Source: Panonychus citri
Lineage: Eukaryota; Arthropoda; Arachnida; Trombidiformes; Tetranychidae
Assembly: GCF_014898815.1 (NCBI RefSeq)
Contig: NW_026515535.1
Coordinates: forward strand, 248,001 to 312,000
Direction of reading: 5' to 3'
Length of the DNA: 64,000 nt
Shown: piece after piece, positions 54,002 to 64,000 of the stretch
Layout of the letters: each line of letters opens with the position of its first letter
Position numbering within the stretch: position 1 is the stretch's first letter
Made by a program: the position numbers and the translations under genes
Notes under the pieces: generated by a model
The model's database searches: none
What the model was told of the DNA's origin: nothing
What the model saw: the letters and a program-made list of their open reading frames with translations, nothing else

Positions 54002-54009
54002 TTTCAGTC

Positions 54010-54017
54010 GGGGAGGA
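54010..54017 (+). promoter_or_regulatory. polypurine tract
   Basis: GGGGAGGA lies immediately before the TGATG start of the 3' LTR, the standard position of the plus-strand primer. Confidence 0.85.
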
Positions 54018-54554
54018 TGATGTGTAATTTTGTGACAACCCCTTGATTTGTAACTTAGTTACTATCACTTGCTGTGTGTTGCAACTTAGTTGCTTCTGTT
54101 TCCTCTTCCTCACCTTTGTAACCTTTGACTTCCTTTTCCTTTCTCTGTATTGTATAAATACCTTACCAATCTTAGATTAATTAAGTAGAGCTAAACTAAG
54201 TTTAACTAAGTAAAGTTAATTAGACTCCAACTTCAGTTTATCCGTCATCACCTTCTCAGAAGGACATTAAGTCTTGACCCCTTTGTATTTGTTGTATTCA
54301 CTTAAACACTTAAGTCTCGTCTCAAATTATTGCTGTATAACTTGGTGACTAATTATAATTAACCTAAACTCGTCCTTGAGACTTGATTAAACTAATTACG
54401 TATCCCCAGAAAATCAACTGTTTGTGTCATTTACGCTTTAGCTCATTGAGCCTTTTTGTCGCCATGTTGGAGAATTGCCAAAATAGTAGCCAAAGTGTGA
54501 CAACTCAGTTGTCGAGTGTTAATTAATTATAACCGGTCAACATTTTATATAACA
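54018..54554 (+). repeat. 3' LTR
   Basis: A 537-bp direct copy of 47023-47558 with one extra T and one substitution noticed. It is followed by GATT, the second copy of the target duplication. Confidence 0.97.
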
Positions 54555-54555
54555 G

Positions 54556-55403
54556 ATTGCATCTGGTTCATAAGACATTTTCGGCTCAGAGTTGACATTT
54601 CTGGCTCAGGTACATTTCTAACTCAGGTTCATTTCTGAAACATAATGAAACCAACATTTCGTATACATTAGAACTGACATCTCTAGAACAGGTTATCATT
54701 TAATTTACATTTCTAACACACATAAAGTTGACATCTAAACCCACTCCTGACCTCCCCTCTTGTGGATCATAACAAATGAACCAACCCTTGGGGATGATGA
54801 GAAGCCGACAGTGGGTTCGGATAGGGGCATCAGTAGTCCTGTGTAACTTGATGTTACAAGGAGGGCCACTGAATCCCCCTTACTCACTCTCTTTCTTGCC
54901 CGTATTGCACCCACCGAAGCTGAACAATATAACCCCCGCAAACTTACACCCCCTACTGGTCCACACCACCGAGACATTGCCTTGTCCCTTATCCTTACAT
55001 ATTTAATGAAAATTTCCACCCAACCTCCGTCTTTTTTCCTCTTCAGGAAATTTGTATATGTCCGCCAGAGGTGGATTTCTAACCAATTCTTGAGGAGTGG
55101 AAACGGGAGAAAATTTTATCTATCTCCATGATAAAGAGAGAGAAAAAGAGCGAAAGATACAGTGTGTGTGATGTTGATGGTGATGGTGATGGTGATGGTG
55201 ATGGTGATGGTGATGGTGATGGTGATGGTGATGGTGATGGTGATGGTGATGGTGATGGTGATGGTGACAACAAAAAACTGAGCCGGAAATGTACCTGAGC
55301 TAGAAATGTCGATTGAGTTAGAGATGTCAGTTTGAGCCAGAAATGTCAACCGAGCCATAGATGTCAACTCTGAGCCAGAAATGTCTTATGAGCCAGAAGC
55401 AAT
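54556..55403. mobile_element. foldback-type element with subrepeat inverted arms
   Basis: The left arm begins ATTGCATCTGGTTCATAAGAC; the right arm read in reverse begins ATTGCTTCTGGCTCATAAGAC. Both then continue as degenerate tandem units of about 18-23 bp built on GACATTTCTGGCTCA (54573-54735 on the left, 55277-55395 on the right). Between the arms lie about 370 bp of GC-richer unique sequence and a (GATGGT)n array. Long inverted arms made of tandem subrepeats are the hallmark of foldback elements. No protein of its own was recognised. The LTR element entered at its very left edge, so the outermost left bases are shared with the GATT duplication. Confidence 0.6.
55176..55267. repeat. (GATGGT)15 hexanucleotide repeat
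   Basis: About fifteen uninterrupted hexamer units inside the foldback element. They give artificial alternating Ser-Pro or Ile-Thr open frames on the opposite strand. Confidence 0.97.
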
Positions 55404-55759
55404 AGTTCTCTTACAACTAATAAAGTTTTTAGGGTGAAATTTTTTTCTCTTTCTTTCCCTTAAACTATTAATCATTTTTTTTAACTTAAATTAAATAAAT
55501 CATATGACTTCAAATGATTTTGATGAACGCAATAAAATCAAACTTTTGCTTTTTTCCCATTTTGATGGAAATTTGCAATATTATATTTTTCATTAGAATT
55601 TTATGCAAAAGAATATTTTTAGGTAAATGCATATGGTATGCATAATATTGCATATGCTAAAATAATTGAAAGCATTAAATATTTGGATGATCAGCAAGTC
55701 ATTTTAACTCTTTAATGAAATAATCGCTTGATCGTTCCAATAATTTAATGGTTTATATA
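55404..55759. other. AT-rich remnant inside the transposon nest
   Basis: Very AT-rich sequence between the foldback element and the reverse transposase fragment. It contains short symmetric words around ATGCATATGGTATGCAT (about 55627-55643). No gene was seen. Confidence 0.4.
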
Positions 55760-55975
55760 TTATTTTTGTTGTATCTGCATTTTGTGCTTCAAAAGAAAAA
55801 TTGCACGGGTAATAATCTCTTCGTGGATACCGACAAGGTGCTCCATTATACGGAGAAATTGAGCTCTGAGGCGGCGGTAAATATCCTGCGTTTCATCCTG
55901 GTCTGCATCTGCAATCTCGCCGTTGTTTCTCACACGAGACTTGAGATCCTCGAGAGATCTATGTTCCATAATGAA
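55760..55975 (-). pseudogene. mariner-like transposase C-terminal fragment, reverse strand
   Basis: The minus strand reads SLEDLKSRVRNN...IADADQDETQDIYRRLRAQF...IMEHLVGIHEEII, the pattern of the last ~50 residues of mariner/DDE_3 transposases (LKxRIRN-I...YRNFRRRL-I-GGHIEHII). No catalytic part precedes it and its orientation is opposite to the host mariner fragment, so it is a separate broken copy. It is GC-richer than its surroundings. Confidence 0.6.
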
Positions 55976-56251
55976 ACAATATTTACAATCTCATACTTAG
56001 GCAAGGGATATGTTCCATACTTTAAATTATTCAAATGAAACACCCGAAACAGTAAAAGAACTACAATCACAATTATCACCAACGTAAGCAAAAGAACCAT
56101 CATAACTGTCTTTCTGACCTTTCAGCACTTCCCTTTCAGTTAAAAAACCGTTGAAAACACAATTTAATACTTTCAACCAGAACTTCCGGTTATCAGAGAT
56201 GAAACAATTTCACCCAGAAAAATTGTTGTCAAATGTTAAGATCAATCATCG

Positions 56252-56633
56252 TTTTATATTGATAAGGTTTTGAAACCTTTTATCAAAGTTTACCTACCTA
56301 AATTATATCCCGATGGGAATTACTTGTTCCAACAGGACTCCGCCCCTTCTCATCGCTCGAAAAAGATCATCGGATTCCTCGAAAAGAAATTTCCTTCCCC
56401 ACAATCAATGGCTGGCAAATTCACCTGATGCAGCCCATTGTAATTATTTTTTGTGGGGTTACCTGAAAAATAGGCTGAGCCGTAAATGTATCACTGACGT
56501 TCACAAATTTAAATCAGCTATTCGACGGGAGATCAAATATATACCAATCAACTTCATTCTAAATGCGATGAAGTCATGGTCTTCTAGATGTAGAAAAATC
56601 TACGAATCTAATGATGCTAATATTGAAACATGA
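56252..56633 (+). pseudogene. frameshifted mariner-like transposase, C-terminal half
   Basis: Starting at 56252 one frame reads ...VYLPKLYPDGNYLFQQDSAP, HRSKKIIGFLEKKFP, the region of the second catalytic Asp (QQDSAP). It hits a stop at 56426-56428. Reading continues in another frame as WLANSPD...NYFLWGYLKNR to a stop at 56631-56633, so one indel near 56400 broke the gene. Where active relatives have NSPDLNPxDYFLWG, this copy has NSPDAAHCNYFLWG, so the third acidic residue appears to be Asn. It lies just inside the right inverted repeat, as in mariner elements. Confidence 0.75.
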
Positions 56634-56636
56634 AAA

Positions 56637-56684
56637 CAATTCTGGTCCGAAAAACACTTGGTCCAGAGTCTACCTCTTCCTAAC
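56637..56684 (-). repeat. right terminal inverted repeat of the mariner-like element
   Basis: Partner of 46813-46861 in opposite orientation, followed by TA (56685-56686). Confidence 0.75.
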
Positions 56685-59600
56685 TACTAAAGTGATTCTA
56701 TTGTCAGGTAGTTTTATCAATTATAAAGTTTTTCATGATAACTCATAAGATTATTTTGTGATACATTTCGATTTAACTTGCTTCTCATGGCTATGACCAT
56801 ATCTGGGGTTCAACAAGCTCTAATTGCACTCAGCCGCAATTAATATTTTTGTCAGTGTTTCGCTAATGTGGTATTCAAAAAGCGCGCTGGTGAACGAAAA
56901 GTGATTTCGAGAGTGGAAATATTAAAAGAATCAGCAAGACGATCAAAAGTGATTGGAAAACAACATGTAATTTAGAATAAACATTTTTCAGTCATCATAT
57001 TGATGCACAAGAAAAATGATCAACAAAATTAATTCAAACAATTTAAATATATATTACATGATGATGAGCCTTTGGATGATGATTTAAAACAAGGGAGCAG
57101 CAAAGATGATGAAGGAAACCCATCAAAATAATAATAATAATCTTGCTCATCTTTTTTTGTTCCCCATCATCATCATTACCATTAGATATTATTAATAATA
57201 TGTTTGTCTGTTATTAGCATTTCAATTCATTATTCAGAGTATTCATGTTTTTTTCTTGCATCAATAACTATCAGCCCAATGAACAGGGGGAAACTCAGCT
57301 TAACATGAAACTTGAAATTCTAATTATCTCAACAAAAAAAACTATAACTGGATTAACTTTGAGCTGTTTTCGTTTTCTTTGCTTTTTCCTTTCAACTTTA
57401 CACATAACTTTATGGAATTTATTTATCAATATAATAATATAAATTCCGATAACAATGAATAATATTCAGGAATTGTCTAAATTAATTTGATTGGAAAACA
57501 ATAAACCAAAAAGTCGCAATCAAATATTATGTAAATTGTGGTGTTGGTAATAAAAAAAAGTTCATTGATTCAGATGCTTGATTTTATTGTTGAAAGTTCA
57601 GGACGATTCAGTGAGTACAATTAAATCAATTCAATTGTTTACTATCATTGATTTTTGATCACCATCATTACCTCATGATTATCATGAAATTGGATTCAAA
57701 ATAATCATTCAATTTAAAAACTAAATTAACTTTTCGTAAATCTTATTATTATTATTTATAAAAATCATCATTCCTCAAGCTTAATTTTAATAAGACAATT
57801 ATTGATTTAGTAAAAATTTTTTACACACAATTAACTTTATATTAAATATTCATATCTCAACAATGTTTAATCCAACAATTGGCAATCAATTGTATCAATA
57901 ATATAATTAAAGCAATTGCAATCTTCAGATTGAATTAATGATGAAAAGTCATTTCATCATCAACTTGGTTCAACTTAATTGTGGACCATTATCATTGATA
58001 AATCTACTGATTGTTTCATTGATTAAATCATTTAACTTTAAGTAAACTGTTAATGTAGTAATACTTGAGTAAATATTAGCAATCAGTTGATTGTTTCAAT
58101 AAAGAAACCTTATTAATAAATGGAGAGGAAAATTAAGTTTTCATGATAACTGGAAACAAATTTCACCATCAAGAATCAATTGATATTTTCATTATTTACA
58201 CTCATTGATATTCAGGTGAATTGAATTGAAATAAAAACGGTCAACTTATATCTGAATGTTGACCAATATGATTAATTTAAATAGAGAAATTATTAATTAT
58301 GAGTTAACAGCAAAAAAAACTTCAACTAATTGCTTGATAGATGAAAGATATTTGCAATCATATTATTGATCATGAATCGATTGATTTTTTTCCTGATGAT
58401 GAGCAAAAAACTCATATTATCTCACTAGAGATTTGTTAACCTACTCAAAGATCAATTAATTACTTTGAGAATCCTGAAAATATGGATAAAAATGAGGATA
58501 AAGGGATAATATTAATACATCATCATCATCATAACTTTGATCATGTTAATCAATATTAACCTTAAGGGTATGATTTGATTAACTATGTCAAGGTTTATTT
58601 ACTAATATATGGTTAATATACAAAAACTTTGATGATGAACCTTTTTTTGTTTATCAACTAACATAATCATCACTAATTATCATCACCATCATTCAGGATT
58701 ATAATGAGATATTAACAGTTATCCTTGGGAGTTTTTATCATATCCAATGCTAGCCAATAGGGATTAAGATAATTTTTCAACGATTATCATATTCATTTGC
58801 TCAGTAGATTATAAAAATATGATAGATAATATCATGGTAAATATGATTGATAGACTTTGACAGATACATGATGGACAATCAGCTCAACTGTTACTGAATA
58901 TTATTAGATTAATATTTTTTATTTCATATCTTTTGTAATTCAGTAGATCGCAATGTTACCAATGTCTAGTGATTTTCTTGTTATACTAAAGTAAAGTGAG
59001 AATGGGGTAAAATCATTTTATTTGGAATCTCAAGTTTTAGGAATGATTTTTTGATACTTTGCTGGGGGAAAAAGTTCTGTACGATGATGATATTATAATG
59101 AATTGAGAACAGTGGATTTAATATAATAATAATATCCATGGAAAGAATGAGATTAGATTAGATTAGAGTTTGATGATTTTATCAAAGGCATTTATCAGAA
59201 TCTTGTGAGTAAAAGGTTGACACAAATTCCAGTTAACAGTTTACTTTTTTTTTCTAGTCAACAACTTTACTCTTTATCATGATGGTTACTGTATATATCT
59301 CTGAGTTTCATCATTTTCATCCAATGAACTGAATATCCAAGACTTACAGCTAAGAGAATATAACAGATTCACTTGAATTCATCATCATGATTATCGTTGC
59401 TGATTGAATCAGAATAAGAAAGAAAACTTTTTCTCCTCGTAGGAATATTTTTCTTTCCTCTCTCTCTCTCTCTCACTACCTCTTTCTCTCTCATTATCAT
59501 CATCGACCAATGGTCAAGTCCTTTTGTGTATCAATAATGATAATACCTTTAACTTGATCAACATTCTTATTCCTATTTATATTCATCACTACGATTATCT

Positions 59601-60658
59601 TTCGAGTCCAGGTTTATATTTCTATTCATCAACACAATTATCAGAAATCATCATGACCATCATGTGATGATTAATATACAATTTACTTTTGTATTATCAG
59701 GATCAAGTTCCAGAATCAAATCCTTATGCCTTTTTTTTACTTATTCATAGACATGGAAACGATAAATCTTATATATATTACATATATAATACACAGATAG
59801 TATAGTTTTAATCCGTTAATCAACATAACATTTATCTTAAATCTCAATCTCAGAACTTTATTGGTCTCTATTGAAATGATCATGAAAGTTTCCATCCAGT
59901 TGATTGAACAAAAAGAATATAAAAAAAAAGATTCAATATTATTCAAATTTTGCTGCTGAGCGAAAATTTTACCATCAACTCAATAAAGTTTCCAGTTCAT
60001 TTTCAATTGTTGATGATAACTTCATGATACTAAAGTGATAATAATAGTAAATATATAAAAAGAACCAAGATTAAAATTGTGATTCCAAAGATTTTTGTCT
60101 CTTCGAAATTCAATCATTATTATTATCGTTTTGGAGTTTCCTCTTTCATCTCATCTAAACCTTTACCTTTCATGAGACATTTCAAACCTCATTCATCTTC
60201 ATATCACCTTTGTATTAATATCACTATTATTATGATAGTAAATACTACGTGCCTACAGTGGGAAGATGACGAGGTAACAACCCACATGAAACACTATTAT
60301 CATTATCATGATACGTTTGACAACATGATGATGATGATTCTCATGTACTGTTATTAAATGAATGAAACTTTTGCTCCAGAAAAAAGGTATTGAAAGTTAA
60401 TCAATCCTAATCAACAGGTTTCCTACCTTTTAGAATCCATATAAATAAGTTTATAATCACAATCTATCAAAATTGAATGAGATGTTTTTGTTATTACATG
60501 AGAAACTCATGGAGTAGAGATGATGATTCACCCAATTCAACATCATTATCATGAAAATTTCATACACTTTCACCACTCAAAAAGGAAGAGAAAAAATTTT
60601 CCAAGTGGAAAGTTCATCTTCATCAAGAATAATATACTCAGTGTACCTGATAAATTCA

Positions 60659-60682
60659 GAGAGAGAGAGAGAGAGAGAGAGA
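60659..60682. repeat. (GA)12 microsatellite
   Basis: Uninterrupted GA run. Confidence 0.93.
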
Positions 60683-62143
60683 AGGAACTTCTTAACTGAT
60701 TCTTTTCTGTCATCATTATCATTATCATTTTCGTACCTAATGTTATGTATCCAAAGAAATAAAAGGTTATCAAGGTGACAGGAAATAAAACTCACATTTA
60801 CAGAGAAATCGCATCTTTTTCATCGCCATCATCATCATCTTCATCTTCATCTTCTTCTACTCATCATCATCTTTCTAAACTGTTAATTGATCCTCTTTAC
60901 TTTCTCATCTCTCCATCATGTTCATATCATTATCCACCATGTAACAATCTCAAAGTTTCCAAAGGTTAACTTACATCATTAATGACTAACACTAAAGTTA
61001 CTCTTTACCTTTTATTTCAACATTTTCAATCAACTACTCAGGTAGATAAATATTATATTCACCCTGTGTAACGATTATAATGATAGTGTAAAGGTTGGAT
61101 TTAAGAAGATGAAGTGAAATATAATTGCCAGTCTTCACATTATGATGATATTATACCTTGGCGAACTGTTAGATTATGTACAATGTACATTAGATTTTGG
61201 CCTTAAAAGCTTATAGCTAAAGCGATAATTTCGTTGCAACGATTCATTTGAATGTCCAACAGGTCGCTTTTCAAGCTATTCTTTAAAGTTCAATTTCCAA
61301 CGAACAAAAAAAAAGATATGAGATAAATGAGAAACTTACGATTCTTCAATATTGTTCAATCTCTTGTGATCAAGAAAATCATCATGAACAAGTTGATGAC
61401 TTTCTGAAAGATCATTTAATAGCATGGAAGAAAATTTCTCTCTCTCTTCATGAACATTTCCACAGTTTATCAGATATAAAAGTTGATTTTCTATTTCCCA
61501 TTGAACCAGTTAATCCAATCATTATTAAATTCACTACTCAGAATCATCTCTCTCTCTCTCTCTTTCCATCATTATCATCATAATCAGAATCAAGATAATT
61601 TACATCACACTGAGTAGAAGATGAGAAAAGTTCTGGAAATCATTTTCTTTTACCATGGAAATTTGTTCAGTAGCTTTTATCATAATGATTTCTAATTGTT
61701 ACAATATAAACTAACCATTAACAGATTAAGATTTCTAGTAAATGATGATAATTTTCACTCCCTGGTTTTTAATTTAATTGCTAGTGAACAATTTTTTTCA
61801 TCTTTCACTTATTCAATTATTATCATGGTTATATATTATGTTGAAAGTTGGAAATGCTAGAAAAAAAACAGTAACCAGTTAAAAGGTTGGTGAATAGGAA
61901 AAAAAAGTTCTGAATATAAAGCATGATGCATGTTCAGTATTAAACTGATGAAACAGTTTAGATAAGTAATCAGTAAATGAATTAGATGTTGATTTTCAGT
62001 ACAAAAGGCAACTATTATTACAACATTTCCACCATCAATACCACCCTGAGTTTCATTGTTGAAAATCATCAGTAACATGGTGAATGAGAATGGGTGGGAA
62101 GTGGGTGGCGGTTGAATAGAGGAAGATGTAATTTTGATGTTCG

Positions 62144-62174
<31 letters not shown>

Positions 62175-63488
62175 AGAAAAAAATGATGAAAGTTCGATTC
62201 TCAATATTTTTACATAAAATATTCATAGAATATGATCAAGTCAAGTAGACAGAGATGAAGAAAATTTCATCATCATAATCAGCATCCACCTTAATGATAA
62301 CTTCGGATTTCCTGTTGATAGGGAAGGAAGAGGAGAATGAGAGAGAGAGAGAGAGATAGAGATAGAAAATTCTGATAAACATGATGATGAATTCAAGTAA
62401 CTGTAAAACGAGTTTCATATGTAATAATAATAATGTTATCTGAAAGCTCTTTGTCAATATTTTGATACATGGAAAGGAACAAAAAAAAAGTTCTAATGGT
62501 TTGAGAACTTTTTTTTTCTTTTCTCTTCATTTGTTTACATGATTATTTCAATGTTGATATTTGTTATCATTCCAATTCTGAAACTGAATCTGATTAATAT
62601 CATTTCGCATCTAATATATTTCATGAGATTGAAATGATATTTACGTTTGAAATGGTCAAATCTCAATTGGAATCAATTTCATCATGGAAAATACAAAGTT
62701 CACTTTAACTTTACTCATCTAAACTGAACATACTGGACATGGTAATAATAATAATATGTACTCAAGGTAATTGAATGTAATAACAATAATAATAATAATA
62801 ATCATACAGTAAATCTAGCGAAAGCTAAATATTGACCTTTTCCGTTGTTGATTGTCCAATATCAGGTAGCCTTAAGCTTCCGGATAATCAATTGAATTGA
62901 ATATTGAGAGAAAATAATATTAGAAAGTTGCTAATGAGTTTACCGGAAATTCATATGATAGGTTATTCATAGTAATGATAATATGATTGATGAAAATGTT
63001 GAAATATTAAATTTCATGTGTTAACCATTGATTATGATCAGAATTTTCTTTGTCAAATTATCATGAATCAAGATGATGAATGAAAGTTAATTAACTGGAT
63101 GAATGTGATTCAGAGACTCAGTTTCTCAGAGTTTACTCTTTCAAGTGGCTTGTTACAAGTACAATGTTCATAAAAGACCATGAGAAAGACTTGATTCCAA
63201 TGTCAATAACGGTAAAAAAAAATTTTTCTCCATTCTCTTTATATATTAATAGTTAATATTATCGTCATGATGATGATAAATATTATTGTTATCAACAGTA
63301 GATTATAATTCACCTTGGTTATGAACCATGAAAGCCATAGACTTGCCATTGAGCCAGAATATCATGATGATGGTTTTCTTCATCTTCTATTGCATCATGA
63401 TTATTTGTTCATCATGTAACTGAATTGTTTACTCAAATGGAGAAGGAAGTTAAATGAAAAGTGATAAAATGAAATCTGATGAAGATGA

Positions 63489-63490
<2 letters not shown>

Positions 63491-63540
<50 letters not shown>
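63491..63540. repeat. (CT)25 microsatellite
   Basis: Uninterrupted CT run of 50 bp. It merges in frame with the weak exon candidate next to it. Confidence 0.97.
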
Positions 63541-63541
<1 letters not shown>

Positions 63542-63543
<2 letters not shown>

Positions 63544-63755
63544 CATATTCGGAAGATTTTTTCTTCTCTTCTCTTTTCTTTGCTTTCTTTTTTTTCTTTG
63601 ATAATATTTTCCCTTTCATCTGAATCTTCATCATCTTTACTCTTATTTTTTGCATCCCTTTGAGATGTTGATGCATCTCTATCATCACCATCCAGTTCTG
63701 TGTAAGTGTTGACGAAGAGATTTGAAAGCATCTCTTCAGGTAAGTGGCTTGTCAA
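63542..63755 (-). other. weak candidate coding exon
   Basis: After a plausible acceptor (TTTACTTTAG before 63755 on the minus strand) the frame reads LTSHLPEEMLSNLFVNTYTE, then a charged Asp/Glu/Lys-rich stretch before entering the CT repeat. The first 25 residues look protein-like. No donor was found and no family was recognised, so this may be chance. Confidence 0.2.
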
Positions 63756-64000
63756 CTAAAGTAAACATGAAAAACTGTTGGAACTTTTTTTCGCTTCTGC
63801 TTTTTTTTCACCTTGAATTTCAGGGGAGAAAAGAAAAGAAAAGAAAAAAGAAATTCCTTCGACCATCTAACCTTTTTCCCCCTCAACCATCATGTTGTCC
63901 CTTCATCATCACCATCATCATCTATCATCATGGTGTCATAATCATCGACTATCACCCTCAATATTTACCTTGCTTGACCCTGACAATTGTGCTATTCATG

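Larger units (their letters stand above)
47023..54554 (+). mobile_element. intact Ty3/gypsy-type LTR retrotransposon with a third ORF
   Basis: A 7532-bp element with direct LTRs beginning TGATGTGTAA and ending ATATAACA (TG...CA), flanked by an exact 4-bp duplication GATT (47019-47022 and 54555-54558). In order: LTR, PBS-like site, hairpin-rich leader, gag, pol (zinc knuckle, protease, RT, RNase H, integrase), spacer, ORF3, polypurine tract, LTR. The RT-RNaseH-IN order defines the Ty3/gypsy group. All three ORFs are unbroken and I noticed only two differences between the LTRs, so the insertion is recent. It landed at the left edge of the foldback element. Confidence 0.97.
46813..56684 (+). mobile_element. 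decayed mariner-like transposon hosting nested insertions
   Basis: Imperfect terminal inverted repeats of about 50 bp face each other: the left (46813-46861) begins GTTAGGAAAAGG and ends GGACCAGAATT; the right (56684-56637 read in reverse) begins GTTAGGAAGAGG and ends GGACCAGAATT. Both are flanked outside by TA (46811-46812 and 56685-56686), the target duplication of Tc1/mariner elements. Just inside the right end is a frameshifted transposase C-terminal half (56252-56633). Between the ends lie a foldback element and a complete LTR retrotransposon. After subtracting these, about 1.5 kb of element remains, near mariner size, although part of the transposase is missing and a reverse transposase fragment is present. 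Confidence 0.75.
56687..64000. other. AT-rich stretch with no confident gene
   Basis: It contains GA/CT runs at 60659-60682, about 62150-62174, about 62339-62356 and 63491-63540, an ATGTACAATGTACAT palindrome near 61172, and the dispersed word at 57552, 61899, 62481, 62505 and 63781. Part may be intron of the receptor gene. One weak exon candidate at 63542-63755 is listed separately. Confidence 0.5.

Noticed and set aside
54556..54735. Solo LTR or second LTR element after the 3' LTR
   Set aside because: The repeats are short, tandem and inverted at the other end (55277-55395), fitting a foldback element.
54735..55019. 94-codon minus-strand frame in the foldback core
   Set aside because: The core is GC-richer, which lengthens chance frames; no domain is recognisable.
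55176..55267. CRISPR-like or tandem-repeat protein array
   Set aside because: It is an uninterrupted hexamer repeat without spacers, in a eukaryotic transposon.
60079..60357. 92-codon open frame on the plus strand
   Set aside because: His/Tyr/Met-rich translation of ATCAT-type repeats; no family resemblance.

Overview
The window looks like nuclear DNA of an arthropod, most likely a chelicerate and perhaps a mite. The support is an orcokinin precursor of arthropod type (repeated FDEID cores), a 5-HT1-type serotonin receptor, GT-AG introns, high A+T, and very many (CT)n/(GA)n microsatellites. The species cannot be named from the sequence.

Layout. 1-4.7 kb: no gene recognised. 4.85-8.57 kb (+): orcokinin neuropeptide precursor with eight orcokinin copies in the last exon. 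9.16-10.84 kb (-): the last seven exons of a gene for a cysteine-rich (EB/EGF-like) single-pass membrane protein, with an apparent 1-nt frame break in one exon. 10.8-33.0 kb: AT-rich DNA with microsatellites and one tRNA-derived SINE-like element near 18.5 kb. 33.0-33.25 kb (-): a probable signal-peptide first exon of an unknown secreted protein. 35.20-39.96 kb (+): a complete 13-exon P5A-type ATPase (ATP13A1 family), predicted 1190 aa. 40.88-41.64 kb (-): the last coding exon of a 5-HT1-like receptor, tail-to-tail with the ATPase gene.

46.81-56.68 kb is a nest of transposons. A decayed mariner-like element (imperfect ~50-bp terminal inverted repeats, TA on both sides, frameshifted transposase) contains a foldback-type element whose arms are tandem subrepeats. 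Exactly at the edge of the foldback element sits a young, intact Ty3/gypsy LTR retrotransposon (47023-54554) with near-identical 536/537-bp LTRs, a 4-bp GATT duplication, gag, pol, and an unusual third ORF in the position where some relatives carry env. 56.7-64 kb: AT-rich, no confident gene.

The most interesting object is the LTR element. (1) ORF3 encodes a RING-like finger, TRAF-type zinc-finger cysteines/histidines and a coiled coil, an E3-ligase-like layout. (2) The leader between PBS and gag holds seven short hairpins that share an AAGNAA loop but have changing, base-paired stems. (3) Across LTRs, leader, gag, pol, spacer and ORF3 there are about 34 perfect 11-17-bp palindromes centred on CTNAG, in several reading frames and with covarying arms. 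All counts were made by eye.
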